From Dromaius novaehollandiae (taxonomy: Eukaryota; Chordata; Aves; Casuariiformes; Dromaiidae): a stretch of DNA of 64,000 nt. Below are positions 61,542 to 64,000 of the stretch, in pieces (positions within the stretch are counted from its first letter, which is position 1; each line of letters starts with the position of its first letter). The notes under the pieces were generated by a model. It did no database searches, had not been told where the DNA came from, and was given only the letters and a program-made list of their open reading frames with translations. Both the position numbers and the translations under genes were made by a program. Location: contig NC_088105.1 of the NCBI RefSeq assembly GCF_036370855.1, positions 9,119,619 through 9,183,618 of the forward strand, written 5' to 3'.

Positions 61542-64000
61542 CTGCCAGGAGGCACAAGGGAGACACAGAGAGAGCAGTGAGAGCAGTGCGCAGCCATGCC
61601 GCTGCTGGGCTGGGAGCTCCCCCGCCTCCCCGCTCCCCCTTCGTTAGCAAGCGTGTTGTGATAGCTCCATCTCATCACCTCTGAACAGCTGAAGAGATGC
61701 TCTGAGGAGCATCAGGCAACACTTTCAGAGATGGCTTGAAAACAAGAGTTTCAGTGCCCGGGGAACCTAAATGGTGGCTGCTGGAAGCCATCCCTGCCGC
61801 TGAGATGGGAAAGGCCTTTGGAGAAGGCTTTGGAGTTGTGGGTGGTTGGTCGATGCTGGAAAAACACAGTGACTACCGTGAGCGGAAAGCACTCGAGTGG
61901 GAGCACATGTGCGAACACCTCTGTCACCTCGGCCATGGGGCCATAGCATTTCGGCATTCCTCCGCTCTGATTGCCACTGTCGCACCTTCGGGGTTGAGTT
62001 TGCAGGTGCGCACTGCAGCCGTTGCCGAGACCCTGCTCAGGCAGCGAAATTGCCAGTAGAAGAGGTGAGTTGTGTTCCTAGTGGCTGTCAAGTCTCTGTG
62101 CGGGTTGTGTCTTGGTTTGAGCGAAAAGAGACGGCCCTTTTTTAAAAGCCCCATGTACGCCTTTGGCCAGGGAAATTGGATTATTCTAACTCAGGGAAAA
62201 AAAGCAATTTTTTAAAGTCGTTGCTGAGATCTGCTGTGATTGCCTGCATTGAGACAGAAATTGTGTGTGTGAGTGAGAGCAAGCTGATAGGAATGATGAA
62301 GTAACTGTATTTGTTTCCAAAGTGATTCAACATCAAATATTGTGACAGGGTTGGTTTCTTGAAAAAAAATAAATTATGCGGAGTAAATTAAATGCACATT
62401 AATTAATAAAGGCACAGTCTTTCTGGGAGCTGAATCAAACACGTTCTTTGTGGTTGACATATTCTGCAATTCCCATCTCAAGGGAGATGGAAATCTAGCT
62501 AATCTAGCTAATTTCCTGAGCACCTATTGCCGATCATTATTTTATCTTAGCGGAGCATCTCCTGCGTTTGTCTGTCACTTCTGTTTGGCTCCTGATGGCT
62601 TTATTTCTCTCCTGCCTGCGCGTTATTGATCTCTCCCATCGGGTTAGAAAAAGCTATAAAAACCCACCGGCAGAGCAAAGCCCGTTTCCACCGAGGCGGC
62701 CCTGCCGTAACGCAACGCAGCCCAGCGCGGGAGCCTCACCCCGCGACAGCCTCTGCCTCCCGCCTCGCACGGTGCCCGGGGAACACGCGCGCCTTAGTGC
62801 ATGAGATTTTGTCGTGTTGGCTGGTGCTGGGAGGAGAACAGGTTTTTTCTCCTGTCGCAGGAGAACGGGAAGGTGGTAGCTGGGCATGGGATCACCTGCA
62901 GAAAGCCCTGCCCCCAGGAAATCTGTGTTTCCAGCTCTGCCTTGACCCTCGAGGCAGCATCTCCCTGTAAACCCAGCAGTGATTTTTAAGGCTAGCTGAG
63001 AGCCAGGCTCATGTCTCTGCAAGAGGACAAGGAGCGGAGGCTGCTGGCTTCCCACCAAAGGCCTCGGCAAAACAAGCACTGAAAATAAATCCCCCTCCAG
63101 GGCTGAACATCCTCGCAAAGGGAGTCAGAGGCAACGAGTTTCACGCTCCTCTGCAGCGCGCTGGGGAGATTAGCACGCGCTGGCTCCCGACGCCTCTGCG
63201 GCGTCGACACGCGCCTTCCCTGGCTAGGGATGACGAGGGTGAGGGAAGCCTTCGTCTGCTGCTCCGTCCCTCTTGCCAACATGCGCTTGCCAGGCCCAGC
63301 GGTGCCGCAGGCCAGGAGGAGGGCTTGGAGCAGGGACCCGGCTCCCGGGCACCTCGGCAGGCGCTTTTCTTTCCGCAGCTTTGAAAAAGGCTGGGTGGTT
63401 TCATGGACTTGAAACACTGAGCTTTGTCCTTTGCTCCTACCCTCTAAGCAATAAAAGTCTCCTGGAAAGGAGGAAAAGAGTCCGAGAGAAAGGAATTGGT
63501 TTGGTGGGGGGGGAAACAATGAGCAAGAAAATATATAATGAGGTCTCTTCTCCCCTAGCCGAGGGCGGCTGCTGTCGTTCGCCTTGCAAAGCTCCAGCCC
63601 TGCTTCTGTGTCTCTGCGAAGCGAGGCGAGATTTCCATCTTTGGAGAGCCACCCAGCGCCCCTCGGAGCTCAGCACCCCCTCCCAGGGCCCACGGTGCCC
63701 CGACCGCGCTGCCCTACGTCCGCTGCCGTCTCTTTCCTCCCACCCTTCTCGGCCTCCCTTCGTCCCAGGCCTGGGGTGCAATGAGTTGTGGGTGCCCTCA
63801 GGGCACGGGGCTCAGAGGAGGAGTCGCGCTGCCGCTGCTCTCCACCTCCGTGCTGGTGGGCTGCCGCGGAGCCGCAAAACAGCTGCTAGTGCCAGCGGCG
63901 GAAAAAGGGAGGCCTTCAAGCCAAATTTAAGTGCTTTCTCTTTTAGCAGGGTGGTATTTCTCTGCTGTAATTAGAATTTTTTTTGTTTGTTTATTATACA
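61542..64000 (-). other. TNR: TNR intron, continuing beyond the window
   Basis: No exon on the minus strand. An AT-rich block at about 62190-62560, with AATTAATAAAG and repeated CTAGCTAAT, could be a conserved regulatory element. From about 62650 to 63900 the DNA is GC-rich, and long ORFs on both strands have no recognisable content. Confidence 0.55.

Noticed and set aside
63273-63974. 233-codon plus-strand frame near the right edge
   Set aside because: GC-rich intron of TNR, with competing frames on both strands and no recognisable content.

Overview
The window looks like amniote genomic DNA, most probably from a bird: compact vertebrate genes with GT-AG introns, short introns between exons, and long CpG-rich islands. 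The gene order and orientations (TNN forward, KIAA0040 reverse, TNR reverse) match the tenascin cluster on human 1q25. No organism-specific marker was found, so 'bird' is an inference from compactness and GC structure.

Region 1 (about 3.06-27.9 kb, + strand) holds a complete tenascin-W/tenascin-N gene (TNN). Sixteen coding exons join in frame to 1125 residues: signal peptide, coiled-coil assembly region, one partial plus three full EGF-like repeats, seven fibronectin type III (FNIII) domains and a fibrinogen-related globe. The middle FNIII exons are a recent tandem array of 264-nt, phase 1-1 units. The array also contains one dead or 'poison' FNIII copy with both splice sites kept, one truncated copy, and a duplicated intron block. 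These are the most informative features of the window.

Region 2 (about 28-43.5 kb) is mostly non-coding and CpG-rich. Its only supported gene is KIAA0040, a single-pass membrane protein of unknown function with 109 residues in one coding exon on the - strand. A strong donor inside the CpG island suggests an upstream non-coding exon and promoter near 38.2-38.6 kb. The many long ORFs in this GC-rich DNA look like chance open frames. An AT-rich island at 41.3-41.65 kb has polyadenylation-like signals on both strands and could mark an unannotated transcript.

Region 3 (about 43.6-64 kb, - strand) holds the 3' part of tenascin-R (TNR): the second half of one FNIII domain, five complete FNIII domains and the fibrinogen globe, 14 exons and 699 residues. 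The 5' part of TNR (signal peptide, EGF repeats, first FNIII domains) lies beyond the right edge.

TNN and TNR are paralogous extracellular-matrix glycoproteins that converge tail to tail with KIAA0040 between them. Their fibrinogen-domain exon structures match almost nucleotide for nucleotide in length (152, 97, 162/168, 164 nt). I did not find a clearly new multi-gene system. The strongest 'second look' items are the FNIII exon birth-and-death record in TNN, the uncharacterised KIAA0040 protein and the possible transcript in the CpG-rich gap.
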